Part shown: positions 54,677 to 62,161 of the stretch, in pieces
Position numbering within the stretch: the stretch's first letter is position 1
How the letters are laid out: every line of letters begins with the position of its first letter
Origin: Microbacterium ginsengiterrae
Lineage (GTDB): Bacteria > Actinomycetota > Actinomycetes > Actinomycetales > Microbacteriaceae
Reading direction: 5' to 3'
Assembly: GCF_014205075.1 (NCBI RefSeq)
Contig: NZ_JACHMU010000001.1
Span: 2,108,001-2,172,000 of the forward strand
DNA: 64,000 nucleotides
Notes under the pieces: generated by a model
Databases searched by the model: none
The model's input: only the letters and a program-made list of their open reading frames with translations
What the model was told of the DNA's origin: nothing
Program-made: the position numbers and the translations under genes

Positions 54677-56125
54677 GTGCCTGAGAACAGCACTGTGCCC
54701 AAGATTCTGATCGTCGGTGGGGGCTATGCAGGCTTCTACACGGCCTGGAAGCTCGAAAAGCATCTCCGTAAGGGAGAAGCGGACGTCACCATGGTGGATC
54801 CGCTCCCGTACATGACCTACCAGCCGTTCCTGCCGGAGGTCGCGGCCGGTTCCATCGAGGCCCGCCACGCGGTCGTCGCTCACCGCCGCCACCTCACGCG
54901 CACCCACGTCGTGACCGCCAAGGTCACCGGGATCAACCACGCGCAGAAGGTCGCCACGATCACGCCGCCCGTCGGTGAGTCGTACGAGTTCGCGTACGAC
55001 CAGATCGTCGTGACGGCCGGTGCGGTCTCGCGCACGTTCCCGATCCCCGGCATCGCCGACAACGCCATCGGCCTCAAGACCATCGAAGAGGCCGTCGCGG
55101 TCCGTGACAAGCTGATGTCGAACTTCGACAAGGCCGCGTCGCTCCCCGCCGGCCCGGAGCGCGACCGCCTGCTGACCGTCGTCGTCGTCGGTGGTGGGTT
55201 CGCCGGCATCGAGGCGTTCGCCGAGCTCCGCTCGCTCGCCTCCTCGCTGCTGAGCAAGTACCCGCAGCTGCGCTTCGAGGACACGCACTTCCACCTCATC
55301 GAGGCCATGGGGCGCATCATGCCCGAGGTCTCGCTCAAGACCAGCGAGTGGGTGCTCAAGGACCTCGCCAAGCGCGGCGCTTCGGTGCACCTCGACACGC
55401 AGGTGCAGGGCGCGGAGGGCGGCAACGTCCAGATCTCCACCGGCGAGGTCATCCCCAGCGACCTGATCATCTGGACCGCAGGTGTCATGGCGAACCCCAC
55501 CGTCGTCCGCGGCGGAGACCTGCCCGTCGAGGAGCGCGGTCGCATCCAGACCCGCGCGGACCTGCGCGTCGGCACGGACGAGGCGTTCGTCGAGGGTGCG
55601 TGGGCCGCCGGAGACGTCTCCGCGGTTCCCGACCTCTCCGGGGGCGGCGTCGGCGGTTACTGCGTGCCGAACGCCCAGCACGCGGTGCGCCAGGCCAAGC
55701 GCCTCGCCAAGAACCTCACCGCCGTGCTGCGCGGTGAGGAGACCAAGAACTACTTCCACAAGAACCTCGGTGCCGTCGCCGGCCTCGGCCTGTACAACGG
55801 CGTGTTCCAGTCGGGCAACATCGCGCTCAAGGGCTTCGTGGCCTGGGTCGCCCACCGCGGCTACCACGGCCTGGCGATGCCGACGTGGGAGCGCAAGTGG
55901 CGCGTCCTGTGGGGCTGGTGGCACAACCTGTGGCTCGGCCGCGATCTGGTGAACCTGCAGACCGTGCAGAACCCCCGTTACATCTTCGAGGAGTTCGCCG
56001 CGCGTCCGCGGCCTGCTGCGGATGCCGCACCGGCCAAGCCCGCCGTGACCCCGCCCGCTGAGAAGCGCACGGGCGAGAAGACGGCGGAGACGCCTGCGGG
56101 CGAGAAGGCCGCCGCCGCAAAGTAA
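54677..56125 (+). CDS. ndh: Type II NADH dehydrogenase (NDH-2)
   Basis: 482 residues from the GTG at 54677 (GAGGAG 10 nt upstream). FAD-binding ILIVGGGYAGFYTAWKLEK at the N-terminus, NADH-binding VVVVGGGFAGIEAFAEL near residue 170, and the WAAGDVSAVPD and GGYCVPNAQHAVRQAKRLA motifs. A C-terminal amphipathic region anchors it to the membrane; the last 45 residues are a Pro/Ala/Lys-rich tail. It passes electrons from NADH to menaquinone without proton pumping. Strong hairpins follow. Confidence 0.95.
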   Translation: MPENSTVPKILIVGGGYAGFYTAWKLEKHLRKGEADVTMVDPLPYMTYQPFLPEVAAGSIEARHAVVAHRRHLTRTHVVTAKVTGINHAQKVATITPPVGESYEFAYDQIVVTAGAVSRTFPIPGIADNAIGLKTIEEAVAVRDKLMSNFDKAASLPAGPERDRLLTVVVVGGGFAGIEAFAELRSLASSLLSKYPQLRFEDTHFHLIEAMGRIMPEVSLKTSEWVLKDLAKRGASVHLDTQVQGAEGGNVQISTGEVIPSDLIIWTAGVMANPTVVRGGDLPVEERGRIQTRADLRVGTDEAFVEGAWAAGDVSAVPDLSGGGVGGYCVPNAQHAVRQAKRLAKNLTAVLRGEETKNYFHKNLGAVAGLGLYNGVFQSGNIALKGFVAWVAHRGYHGLAMPTWERKWRVLWGWWHNLWLGRDLVNLQTVQNPRYIFEEFAARPRPAADAAPAKPAVTPPAEKRTGEKTAETPAGEKAAAAK

Positions 56126-56136
56126 GCGGGAACGAG

Positions 56137-56171
56137 GAACCGCCCTTCCCTGTACAGGGGAAGGGCGGTTC
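56137..56171 (+). terminator. Intrinsic terminator of ndh
   Basis: GAACCGCCCTTCCC-TGTACAG-GGGAAGGGCGGTTC, perfect 14-bp arms, 11 bp after the stop and followed by TCTGTAT. Confidence 0.85.
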
Positions 56172-56196
56172 TCTGTATACGAGGCTCTTAGGCAGA

Positions 56197-56230
56197 AACC
56201 GCCCTCTCCCGAAACAGGGAAGGGGCGGTT
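56197..56230 (-). terminator. Second hairpin, probable terminator of the small minus-strand gene
   Basis: AACCGCCCTCTCCC-GAAACA-GGGAAGGGGCGGTT folds with an 8-bp outer stem, one mismatch and a 4-bp inner stem. Its arms share AACCGCCC/GGGCGGTT with the ndh terminator. It lies 26 bp beyond the stop of the convergent 89-codon gene. Confidence 0.65.
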
Positions 56231-56255
56231 CGCGTCTTCTCGGGCTCGGTGCCGC

Positions 56256-56525
56256 TCAGTCGGCCGCGACCGTTGGCACGTGGAAGTGCCGGCTCATCGC
56301 GGGGTGATCGAGGAAGGCCTCGATGTGACGTCGCGCCTGGTCGAAGGTCTCGAACTCGCCGCGGTCCCGTCCGAACGGGTCGCGGGCGACGTGACGTTCT
56401 CCAGCGGAGTCGATCGAGCCGCCGAAGGCGCCGTCGACATGTGCCACCCAGAGGTCGACATCGACCTCGGACCACTGCACGCGTCCGGGAGTCGTGTTGA
56501 CCGGAGCGGGGGTGATCATCGTCAT
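56256..56525 (-). CDS. Hypothetical 89-residue protein
   Basis: Acidic, soluble-looking protein (for example RVQWSEVDVDLWVAHVDGAF, then GEFETFDQARRHIEAFLDHP) with no membrane span or motif that I recognise. AAGGA stands 9 nt before the ATG at 56525, and a second ATG two codons later is possible. A terminator follows. It marks the last intact gene before the scarred region to its right. Confidence 0.65.
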   Translation of the reverse strand: MTMITPAPVNTTPGRVQWSEVDVDLWVAHVDGAFGGSIDSAGERHVARDPFGRDRGEFETFDQARRHIEAFLDHPAMSRHFHVPTVAAD

Positions 56526-56651
56526 CGTGTTGTGTCCTTCCCTGAGAGCTGATCCTGAACGCTTGCTCAGTACTCATACGCTCTCAGAGGCGGCGCTTCG
56601 GCAACAAAACGAGGGGTGACCCTTGTGGGTTGCTTCTGCTTGTGCTAATCG

Positions 56652-56675
56652 ATCTCGACCTGCGCTGGTCGAGAT
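56652..56675. repeat. 24-bp dyad at the left side of the scarred region
   Basis: ATCTCGACC-TGCGCT-GGTCGAGAT, perfect 9-bp arms. No intact gene starts nearby. It may be an operator or recombination site left from the element that brought the HTH remnant at 56839. Confidence 0.5.
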
Positions 56676-56838
56676 GCTTTCCGTGCGCCGGACATGGGTG
56701 CACCTCCGTCGAGAGTTTGAGAACCCTGGCCCGGCCTTGAAAACCGTGGCTTCTCGCCTGTCTCGGGGTGCCTACAAGCGTTGCGAACGGCCCTCCGAGC
56801 CCTCGGTGACCGACTCTCGCGGTCGTGTGGTGCGCGCA

Positions 56839-57101
56839 GTTGGGAAGACTCAAACCCCTCTGAGCGCCGCCGAGGTCGATGAGCTGACGGCTCTGTACGA
56901 GCAGGGCACGACGCTCGCGCAGCTCGGTGAGCGGTTCGACATCTACCACCGCACTTTGGCTGCTCACCTCGTCCGTCGTTCCGCCCCGATTCGCGTGCAA
57001 GGGCTGGCTGAGGAGCACAGTCCGAGGCTGTGCGGCTCTACGAGGGCGGGATGACCTTGATGGAGGTCGGTCTGCACTTCGGCGTGAGCCAGGGCGCGGT
57101 A
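56839..57101 (+). pseudogene. Frameshifted remnant of a tandem-HTH mobile-element protein
   Basis: The first HTH module (LSAAEVDELTALYEQGTTLA... HRTLAAHLVRRS) is read in one frame to about 57015. A single-base shift near GAGGAGCACAGTCC then moves the second module (EAVRLYEGGMTLMEVGLHFG, VSQGAV) into the next frame. Paired modules of this kind occur at the C-terminal end of actinobacterial serine recombinases and in stand-alone HTH proteins of mobile elements. No catalytic domain is present upstream. The interval 56526-56838 holds only the dyad at 56652. Confidence 0.6.
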
Positions 57102-57160
57102 AAAGAGGGCGGTGGCCGCAGCAGGTGCGACCATCCGCCCTCGGGGACGCCGGGTGCCGG

Positions 57161-57334
57161 TTACAGCGTGAAGCCCTCCTCGGAGTGCTCGGCCTCGTAC
57201 TCGGCGATCGCCAACATGATGCCGAGCTCGGGAGTCGTAGGGAGGTTCACGCGGCCCCGCCCCACGACGTAGAGGGGCACGTCGGCCTCGTCCAGGGCCT
57301 CGATGATGCGGGCGATCTCGGTGGACGATCGGCA
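57161..57334 (-). pseudogene. Unassigned C-terminal gene fragment
   Basis: A minus-strand frame with protein-like sequence (TEIARIIEALDEADVPLYVV, then PTTPELGIMLAIAEYEAEHS) ends in TAA at 57161-57163 but has no start codon; its likeness to a protein fades just where the methionine aminopeptidase fragment begins on the other strand at 57334. I do not recognise the family. Confidence 0.4.
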
Positions 57335-57857
57335 TGCCCCGCGACTACCGGCTCGCGGACGCTAACCTCCTGGCCCTCGGCCTCGCCGTCAAGAAGGACG
57401 GCATCGCCGCGGACGCCGCGATCAGCTTCATCGTCGGCAACCCCCGCACTTTCGAGGACGTCGCGATGATCACCGCCACCGGAGCGGGCACTGGCCGCCG
57501 CGATCGCCGTCGCAGAACCCGGACTGCATCTCGGCGCTCTTTCCCACGCGCTCGAGGACGTCCTCTCCGGCGTTGGGTATCTCATCAACACCGAGTTCGG
57601 CGGCCACGGCATCGGCTCGGCCATGCACCAAGACCCGCACGTGCCGAACGCCGGCCGCCCCGCACTCGGATACATGTGCTGCGCACCGGCCTGCTGCTCG
57701 CGCTCGAACCGTGGGTGATGACCGACACCGACCGTCTGATCACCGCCCCCGACGACGGGTGGACGCTGCGCAGCGCAACCAGGGCTCGTACAGCACACAG
57801 CGAGCACACCATCGCGATCACCGACAGCGGAGCAGAGATCCTCACCCTCCCGACTAG
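57334..57857 (+). pseudogene. map: Methionine aminopeptidase fragment with two frameshifts
   Basis: Recognisable MetAP segments occur in order: DYRLADANLLALGLAVKKDG and DAAISFIVG (first frame), AEPGLHLGALSHALEDVL and FGGHGIGSAMHQDPHVPNAG with a metal His (second frame), then RTGLLLALEPWVM with a metal Glu and EHTIAITDSGAEILTLP (first frame). An extra G near 57480 and a missing G near 57683 cause the shifts. The N-terminal third is absent, cut at about 57334. The gene cannot make normal enzyme, whatever the cause of the shifts. Confidence 0.8.
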
Positions 57858-57885
57858 GATCGCGCCGACTCCTGACAGTCCATGC

Positions 57886-59013
57886 TCAGGCGCTTACCGC
57901 GCGCGCGGACTGCGTGGTCTGCGATGCGAGCAGCGCCCGCACTCGGGGGAGGACGTCGAGTCCAAAGCGTTCGATGCTGTCCTTCTTGTCTGCGTGGGGC
58001 ATGTGGCTGGCTCCAGCGACGAAGTCGAACCTGCTCGCTCCGAGCGCGGTCATCGCGTCCGCGACGCGGCGTGCGACGGTTTCGGGGGACCCGACGTAGA
58101 GTGCGCCGCCTGCGACCTCGGCCTCGTAGCGGTCGCGCCGGTATGGGGCCCAGCCGCGCTTGGGGGCTTCGTCGTTCATCATCCCGGACCAGACGGGCCA
58201 GAACTTCTCGATGGCTTCCTCGTCGGTGTCGGCGATGTAGCCGTGCACGTGCATGCCGACGGGCTGCGCGGGCTTCCCGTATGCGTCGAGCGATTGCCGG
58301 TACAGGTCGGCCAGGAGCGCGAAGCGTTCCGCGGAGCCGCCGATGATTCCCAGCATCAGCGGGTGTCCGAACTTCGCGGCGCGGACCGCGGACTGCGGGC
58401 TGCCGCCGACGCCGACCCAGATCGGGATCGGGCCGTGTTCGAGTCCAGGTTCGAGGGTGTGCTCGTCCAGGGGCGGCCGGAACCTGCCCTCCCAGGTGAT
58501 GGGGCGCTCGCGCATGAGCCGGGTGAGGAGCTCCAGTTTCTCGTCGAAGAGTTCTTCGTAGTCGGAGAGGCTGTGCCCGAAGAGCGGGAACGACTCGATC
58601 GCGGAACCGCGCCCGACGATCATCTGCGCGCGGCCTCGGGAGACCGCGTCGAGGGTCGCGAACTCGTGGTAGACCCGCACGGGGTCCTGGGTGCTGAGCA
58701 CGGTGACGGCGGTGCCGAGGCGGAGGGTGTCGGTGCGGGCGGCGATCGCGCCGAGGATCACCGGGGCAGCGGTGTCCATCATGCGGGGGCGGTAGTGCTC
58801 CGCGATCCCGAAGGAGTCCAGGCCGACGCGTTCGGCGGCGACCGCCTCGTCGACGACGTCGCGGATCACCTGCGCCCCCGTGACCGGGGTGCCGTCGGCG
58901 CCATCGGTCTGGAAGGCGAAGGTGCCGATGCCGAAGTGCAGTTCGCCCGGTGCGGGGTCGTGCGGACGCGCACCGCCTGTTTCCTGGTCAGTCGTGTTCT
59001 GGGTGTCGTTCAT
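57886..59013 (-). CDS. LLM-class flavin-dependent oxidoreductase (distal paralogue)
   Basis: 375 residues from the ATG at 59013, which has GGAGG 7 nt upstream; an ATG at 59019 overlaps the previous stop but is too close to the ribosome-binding site. Luciferase-like TIM barrel: HFGIGTFAF opening, GLDSFGIAEHYRP, GTAVTVLSTQDPVRVYHEFA and VGRGSAIESFPLFG, then PIPIWVGVGGSPQSAVRAA. It uses reduced FMN or F420 on an unknown substrate. It is a paralogue of the first gene of this operon. Confidence 0.9.
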   Translation of the reverse strand: MNDTQNTTDQETGGARPHDPAPGELHFGIGTFAFQTDGADGTPVTGAQVIRDVVDEAVAAERVGLDSFGIAEHYRPRMMDTAAPVILGAIAARTDTLRLGTAVTVLSTQDPVRVYHEFATLDAVSRGRAQMIVGRGSAIESFPLFGHSLSDYEELFDEKLELLTRLMRERPITWEGRFRPPLDEHTLEPGLEHGPIPIWVGVGGSPQSAVRAAKFGHPLMLGIIGGSAERFALLADLYRQSLDAYGKPAQPVGMHVHGYIADTDEEAIEKFWPVWSGMMNDEAPKRGWAPYRRDRYEAEVAGGALYVGSPETVARRVADAMTALGASRFDFVAGASHMPHADKKDSIERFGLDVLPRVRALLASQTTQSARAVSA

Positions 59014-59015
59014 GG

Positions 59016-59747
59016 TCATTCCTCCGTTCCGTCGGCCCGGTTACCGGTGCCGATCAGGCCGCGCCCCTTCTCGAGGCCAGTGTCGCCGGGCCGGGCCTGG
59101 CTGCCTGTGATGTGGGTTTGGATCTCGTCGCGGGTGAGTCGTGCCCCGAACACGTTCCCGCCGGGTTGCAGTGCGACACCTGCGGCCAGGCTGTCCAGGG
59201 GCACCGGGTCGTACCCGAGATGGTCGACGAGCTCGGCGACGGTGCCCACGGCTGCGGGGTCGTCGCCGGCGACGGCGAGGCCGAGGCGTTCGGGGTGCTC
59301 CGGGGGCCTGCGGTCGGGTTCGAGGTCGTGGTAGCCGGTGTGGTTGAAGGTCTTTACGACCCGGGATCCTGTGAGGAGGTCCTGCACCACCGAGCTGGAT
59401 CCGCGCGGAGCGTCCTCGAACACCGGGATCACGCCGTCGACCGGGGGCCAGTAGTTCATGCCGTCGATCACGATCTTCCCGGCGAGCGGTGCGGGTTCGA
59501 GTTCCGGGACCCGATGCAGCGGGATCGAGAGCACGACGAGGTCGGCGTCTGCGATCGCGTCCTTCGCCCAACGAGGCTCCGCGCCGGGGGCGACGATCCG
59601 GGCGATCGGTACGATCCGCTCTGGGTCGTCGGAGGCGGCGACGAGCACCCGGTAGCCGGCATCCAGTAGGGCGCGGGTGATCGCGGTGCCGACACGGCCG
59701 ACGCCGAGCACGGCGACGGTGTGGACAGCGGCGGCGGTGGTGCCCAT
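59016..59747 (-). CDS. NAD(P)-binding reductase, F420H2:NADP oxidoreductase-like
   Basis: 243 residues. N-terminal dinucleotide fold HTVAVLGVGRVGTAITRALLDAGY; LVVLSIPLHRVPEL and VIDGMNYWPPVDG follow, and a VVKTFNHTGYHDLEPD motif matches the NADP oxidoreductase coenzyme F420-dependent family. Members shuttle hydride between NADPH and F420 (or act on other substrates). It sits between two LLM enzymes, sharing TGATG with the upstream one and overlapping the distal one's alternative start, so it may supply their reduced cofactor. Confidence 0.82.
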   Translation of the reverse strand: MGTTAAAVHTVAVLGVGRVGTAITRALLDAGYRVLVAASDDPERIVPIARIVAPGAEPRWAKDAIADADLVVLSIPLHRVPELEPAPLAGKIVIDGMNYWPPVDGVIPVFEDAPRGSSSVVQDLLTGSRVVKTFNHTGYHDLEPDRRPPEHPERLGLAVAGDDPAAVGTVAELVDHLGYDPVPLDSLAAGVALQPGGNVFGARLTRDEIQTHITGSQARPGDTGLEKGRGLIGTGNRADGTEE

Positions 59748-60847
59748 CAGGCTGCTTCCCCGGTTGTGGTGGTGCCGAAGGACTCTCCGACGAGTTCCTC
59801 CTCGGCGGGGGTCTCGGCGGTTTCGGCGCGCACGAGGGGCGCGACCTCGGTGCCGAGCAACTCGATCGCGTGCATGACCTCGCGGTGTGGGAGGGTGCCG
59901 ACGCTGAACTGCAGCAGGAACCGGCTCAGGCCGAACAGGTCGCGCTGGTACAGGATCTTCTCCGCGACCCTCTCCGGGGGGCCCGCGACGAGCGCGCCCG
60001 GCAGTTGCTCCTGCTCGGCCCGGTAGTAGTCGGCTGTCGGCAGCGAGGACGCCGGCAGGCTCAGGAACTGCTGCATCGCGTGCGCCGTGTACGGGGCGAC
60101 CAGTTCGAGAGCCCGCTCCGCGGTGTCGGCGACGAAGCCGTGTGCGTTCACGCTGATTCGCATCCGTGCCGGCTCATGCCCCGCCCGCAGATACTCCTCC
60201 TTGTAGAGATCCAGCAAGGGTGCGAAGCGGCGCACGTCGCCGCCGATGATGCCGAGCGCGATCGGCAGCCCGAGTCGGCCCGCCCGCAACGCGGAGGCCG
60301 GGGTGCCGCCGACGCCGATCCAGACAGGCAGCTCATCCTGCACTGGCCGCGGATGCACCGGCTGTTCCGACAGCGCCGGGCGGTGCTTCCCCGACCAGGT
60401 CACTCGCTCCTCACGGTTCAGCTGCTGCAACAGGCCCAGCTTCTCCTCGAACAGCTCGTCGTACTCCGAGAGAGAGAAGCCGTAGAGCGGGAACGACTCC
60501 ACGAACGAGCCGCGGCCGACCATGATCTCCGCCCGGCCTCCCGAGAGGAGATCGAGTGTCGAGAAGTCTTCGAACACCCGCACCGGGTCGGAGGAGCTGA
60601 TCACCGTGACCGCACTCGACAGCCGGATGCGCTTCGTGCGGGCCGCAGCGGCCGCGAGTACGAGCGCGGGGCTCGACGCGACGAAGTCCTCCCGGTGGTG
60701 CTCGCCGAGACCGTAGAGGTCGAGGCCGACCTGATCGGCCAGCTCGATCTCTTCCAGGATCTCCTTCACCCGCTGCTCGGGGCTGAGCAGGTGGCCGGTG
60801 TGCGGGTCGGAGATGCGCTCCGCGAAAGAGTAAATGCCGAGTTCCAT
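59747..60847 (-). CDS. LLM-class flavin-dependent oxidoreductase (proximal paralogue)
   Basis: 366 residues from the ATG at 60847, with GGAG 8 nt upstream; the longer frame to 60907 runs through the operators. ELGIYSFAERI opening, GLDLYGLGEHHRE, SSAVTVISSSDPVRVFEDFS, VGRGSFVESFPLYGFSLSEY and PVWIGVGGTPASALRAG give the luciferase-like fold. Similarity to the distal paralogue extends over the full length. First gene of the operon, divergent from tetR across two matched operators. Confidence 0.9.
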   Translation of the reverse strand: MELGIYSFAERISDPHTGHLLSPEQRVKEILEEIELADQVGLDLYGLGEHHREDFVASSPALVLAAAAARTKRIRLSSAVTVISSSDPVRVFEDFSTLDLLSGGRAEIMVGRGSFVESFPLYGFSLSEYDELFEEKLGLLQQLNREERVTWSGKHRPALSEQPVHPRPVQDELPVWIGVGGTPASALRAGRLGLPIALGIIGGDVRRFAPLLDLYKEEYLRAGHEPARMRISVNAHGFVADTAERALELVAPYTAHAMQQFLSLPASSLPTADYYRAEQEQLPGALVAGPPERVAEKILYQRDLFGLSRFLLQFSVGTLPHREVMHAIELLGTEVAPLVRAETAETPAEEELVGESFGTTTTGEAA

Positions 60848-60871
60848 GATGGTGCTCCAATCAAATCTGAA

Positions 60872-60889
60872 ACGGAGAGAGGTCTCCGT
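60872..60889. promoter_or_regulatory. TetR operator 1 of the LLM operon
   Basis: ACGGAGA-GAGG-TCTCCGT, perfect 7-bp arms. It stands 24 bp upstream of the proximal LLM start and 36 bp (centre to centre) from operator 2. Confidence 0.7.
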
Positions 60890-60908
60890 GTATCGTATCG
60901 GATGCAAC

Positions 60909-60924
60909 CGGAGATGGGTCTCCG
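60909..60924. promoter_or_regulatory. TetR operator 2 of the LLM operon
   Basis: CGGAGA-TGGG-TCTCCG, the same half-sites as operator 1 with a 4-bp spacer. It covers the -35 region of tetR, whose TAGGCT box follows 18 bp later. Confidence 0.7.
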
Positions 60925-60942
60925 TTATTTCCGGACGTTCGA

Positions 60943-60948
60943 TAGGCT
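60943..60948 (+). promoter_or_regulatory. Leaderless-type -10 box of the tetR gene
   Basis: TAGGCT, then TCAGGT (6 nt), then the ATG at 60955. Confidence 0.5.
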
Positions 60949-60954
60949 TCAGGT

Positions 60955-61653
60955 ATGAGTCAGGAGACCGCGACCGAGAGCTCGCGCCGGGCGGTGCGTA
61001 GCGACCGCCTGCGCAATCGCGAGCGCATCCTCGATGCCGCCCGCGCGGTGTTCTCCGCCGACGGCATCGATGCCCCGCTCGATCGCATCGTCAAGACCGC
61101 CGGCGTCGGCCCTGGCACGCTCTACCGGCACTTCCCGACCCGCGCCGACCTCTGGACCGCCGTGCTCGCCGAGCCCCTGGGGCGCTACCTCACCGCGATC
61201 GACGACGCCCTCGCGCAGGACGACGCGTGGGAGGGGTTCTCCCATCTCGTGCACGCGATCTGCGCCCTGGACGCCGACCCCCACGGCTACCCTGGCCTGC
61301 TCAACACGCGTTTCGCTGATGCACCGGAGCTGCAGGAGCTCCGCCGCCGCATCCAGCTCGGTATCACCAGGATCTTCGCCCGCGCCCACCAGGCCGGCGC
61401 GATCCGCGCCGACGCCACACACCAGGACCTCTTCTTCGTCACGCTGTCGAACGCGTGCGTGGTCGAAGCGACCAAGGACATCGCGCCGGAAGCCTGGCGA
61501 CGCAACGTCGCCTTCTACCTCGACGCATTCCGGCCAGATCAACGACGCGAACTGCCAGTGCCCCCCCCTCACCGGTCGGCAACTCGCTGCTGCCGTCACC
61601 AGGCGGGCGTGAGCCCCAAAGCTCACGCACAGGGTCCCGTTCACTCCCCGTGA
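60955..61653 (+). CDS. TetR/AcrR-family regulator, C-terminus probably altered by a C-tract shift
   Basis: 232 residues as read. N-terminal TetR HTH (RERILDAARAVFSADGIDA, then GVGPGTLYRHFPTRADLW) and a helical ligand domain up to about residue 195. At a run of eight C (61561-61568) the frame continues into an unlikely Arg/His/Cys-rich tail; with seven C it would read PPLTGRQLAAAVTRRA and stop at 61612, a normal TetR ending. The DNA-binding part is intact, so repression of the divergent LLM operon through the two matched operators remains likely. Confidence 0.85.
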   Translation: MSQETATESSRRAVRSDRLRNRERILDAARAVFSADGIDAPLDRIVKTAGVGPGTLYRHFPTRADLWTAVLAEPLGRYLTAIDDALAQDDAWEGFSHLVHAICALDADPHGYPGLLNTRFADAPELQELRRRIQLGITRIFARAHQAGAIRADATHQDLFFVTLSNACVVEATKDIAPEAWRRNVAFYLDAFRPDQRRELPVPPPHRSATRCCRHQAGVSPKAHAQGPVHSP

Positions 61654-61989
61654 ACCGCCAACGAAATGGCACCCGGCTCCGCGCCGACCAAGTGGCGGTT
61701 CCTCACCCGCAACCGCATCCTCGGCGCCCTCTCCGGGGCTACCGTCATCGTGGAGGCCGGCTACCGCTCCGGCTCCCTCAACGTCGCCGCACGCGCCGCG
61801 CATCTCGGCGGCCCGCTCGGCGCCGTGCCCGGCTCGGTGACCAGCGCCGCCAGCTCCGGCACGCACCGGCTCCTGCGCGAATGCGTCGCCTCCATCGCCA
61901 CGGACACCGCCGACGTCATGGCCCTCCTCGACCCGCGCACGAGCGGTGGCGGGCAAGTGGTAGAGCGTGGTGAATCGCCCCGGGTTTAG
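61653..61989 (+). pseudogene. dprA: DprA fragment (C-terminal part of the Rossmann domain)
   Basis: After an in-frame TGA the sequence reads MAPGSAPTKWRFLTRNRILG, then VIVEAGYRSGSLNVAARAAH and GAVPGSVTSAASSGTHRLLR, the well-conserved end of the DprA DNA-uptake protein that contacts ssDNA. The first 180 or so residues are missing and the end runs into unrelated sequence to 61989. It is a displaced fragment, not a working gene; a complete dprA is expected elsewhere. Confidence 0.8.
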
Positions 61990-62034
61990 CTGTACCTAGA
62001 TCTTTGGGCCAAGATTCGAGCCTTGTGCGTTGGG

Positions 62035-62107
62035 TGCCCCCACTGGGACTCGAACCCAGACTGAAGCGATTTTAAGTCGCCTGCCTCTGCCATTGGGCTA
62101 TGGGGGC
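62035..62107 (-). tRNA. tRNA with UAA anticodon, class I body
   Basis: 73 nt on the minus strand. Acceptor GCCCCCA/TGGGGGC, discriminator A, D-arm with GG in the loop, anticodon stem GGCGA/TCGCT with loop CTTAAAA (anticodon UAA, reading UUA Leu codons), a 5-nt variable loop TCAGT, T-arm CTGGG-TTCGAGT-CCCAG. All helices pair, with one G-U. Bacterial tRNA-Leu normally has a long variable arm, which is missing here. CCA is not encoded. The 3' end faces the scarred region, as expected for an integration site. Confidence 0.9.
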
Positions 62108-62149
62108 GCGCGCCCCAGCCTAGTCGCGCGCGGCCGGGCGCCGACGTCA

Positions 62150-62155
62150 TAGGGT
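62150..62155 (+). promoter_or_regulatory. Leaderless-type -10 box of the PLP enzyme gene
   Basis: TAGGGT, then GGGGGA (6 nt), then the GTG at 62162. The G-rich spacer could also pair with 16S rRNA. Confidence 0.45.
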
Positions 62156-62161
62156 GGGGGA

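Noticed and set aside
57573..57857. A separate 94-codon gene inside the MetAP region
   Set aside because: It is an off-frame reading; the MetAP segments in the two other frames explain the sequence.
61653..61989. A functional DprA-like gene
   Set aside because: The N-terminal SAM and most of the Rossmann domain are missing and an in-frame stop lies directly upstream.
62035..62107. A UAA stop-suppressor tRNA
   Set aside because: An anticodon of UAA reads the UUA codon; suppression of UAA would need UUA as anticodon.
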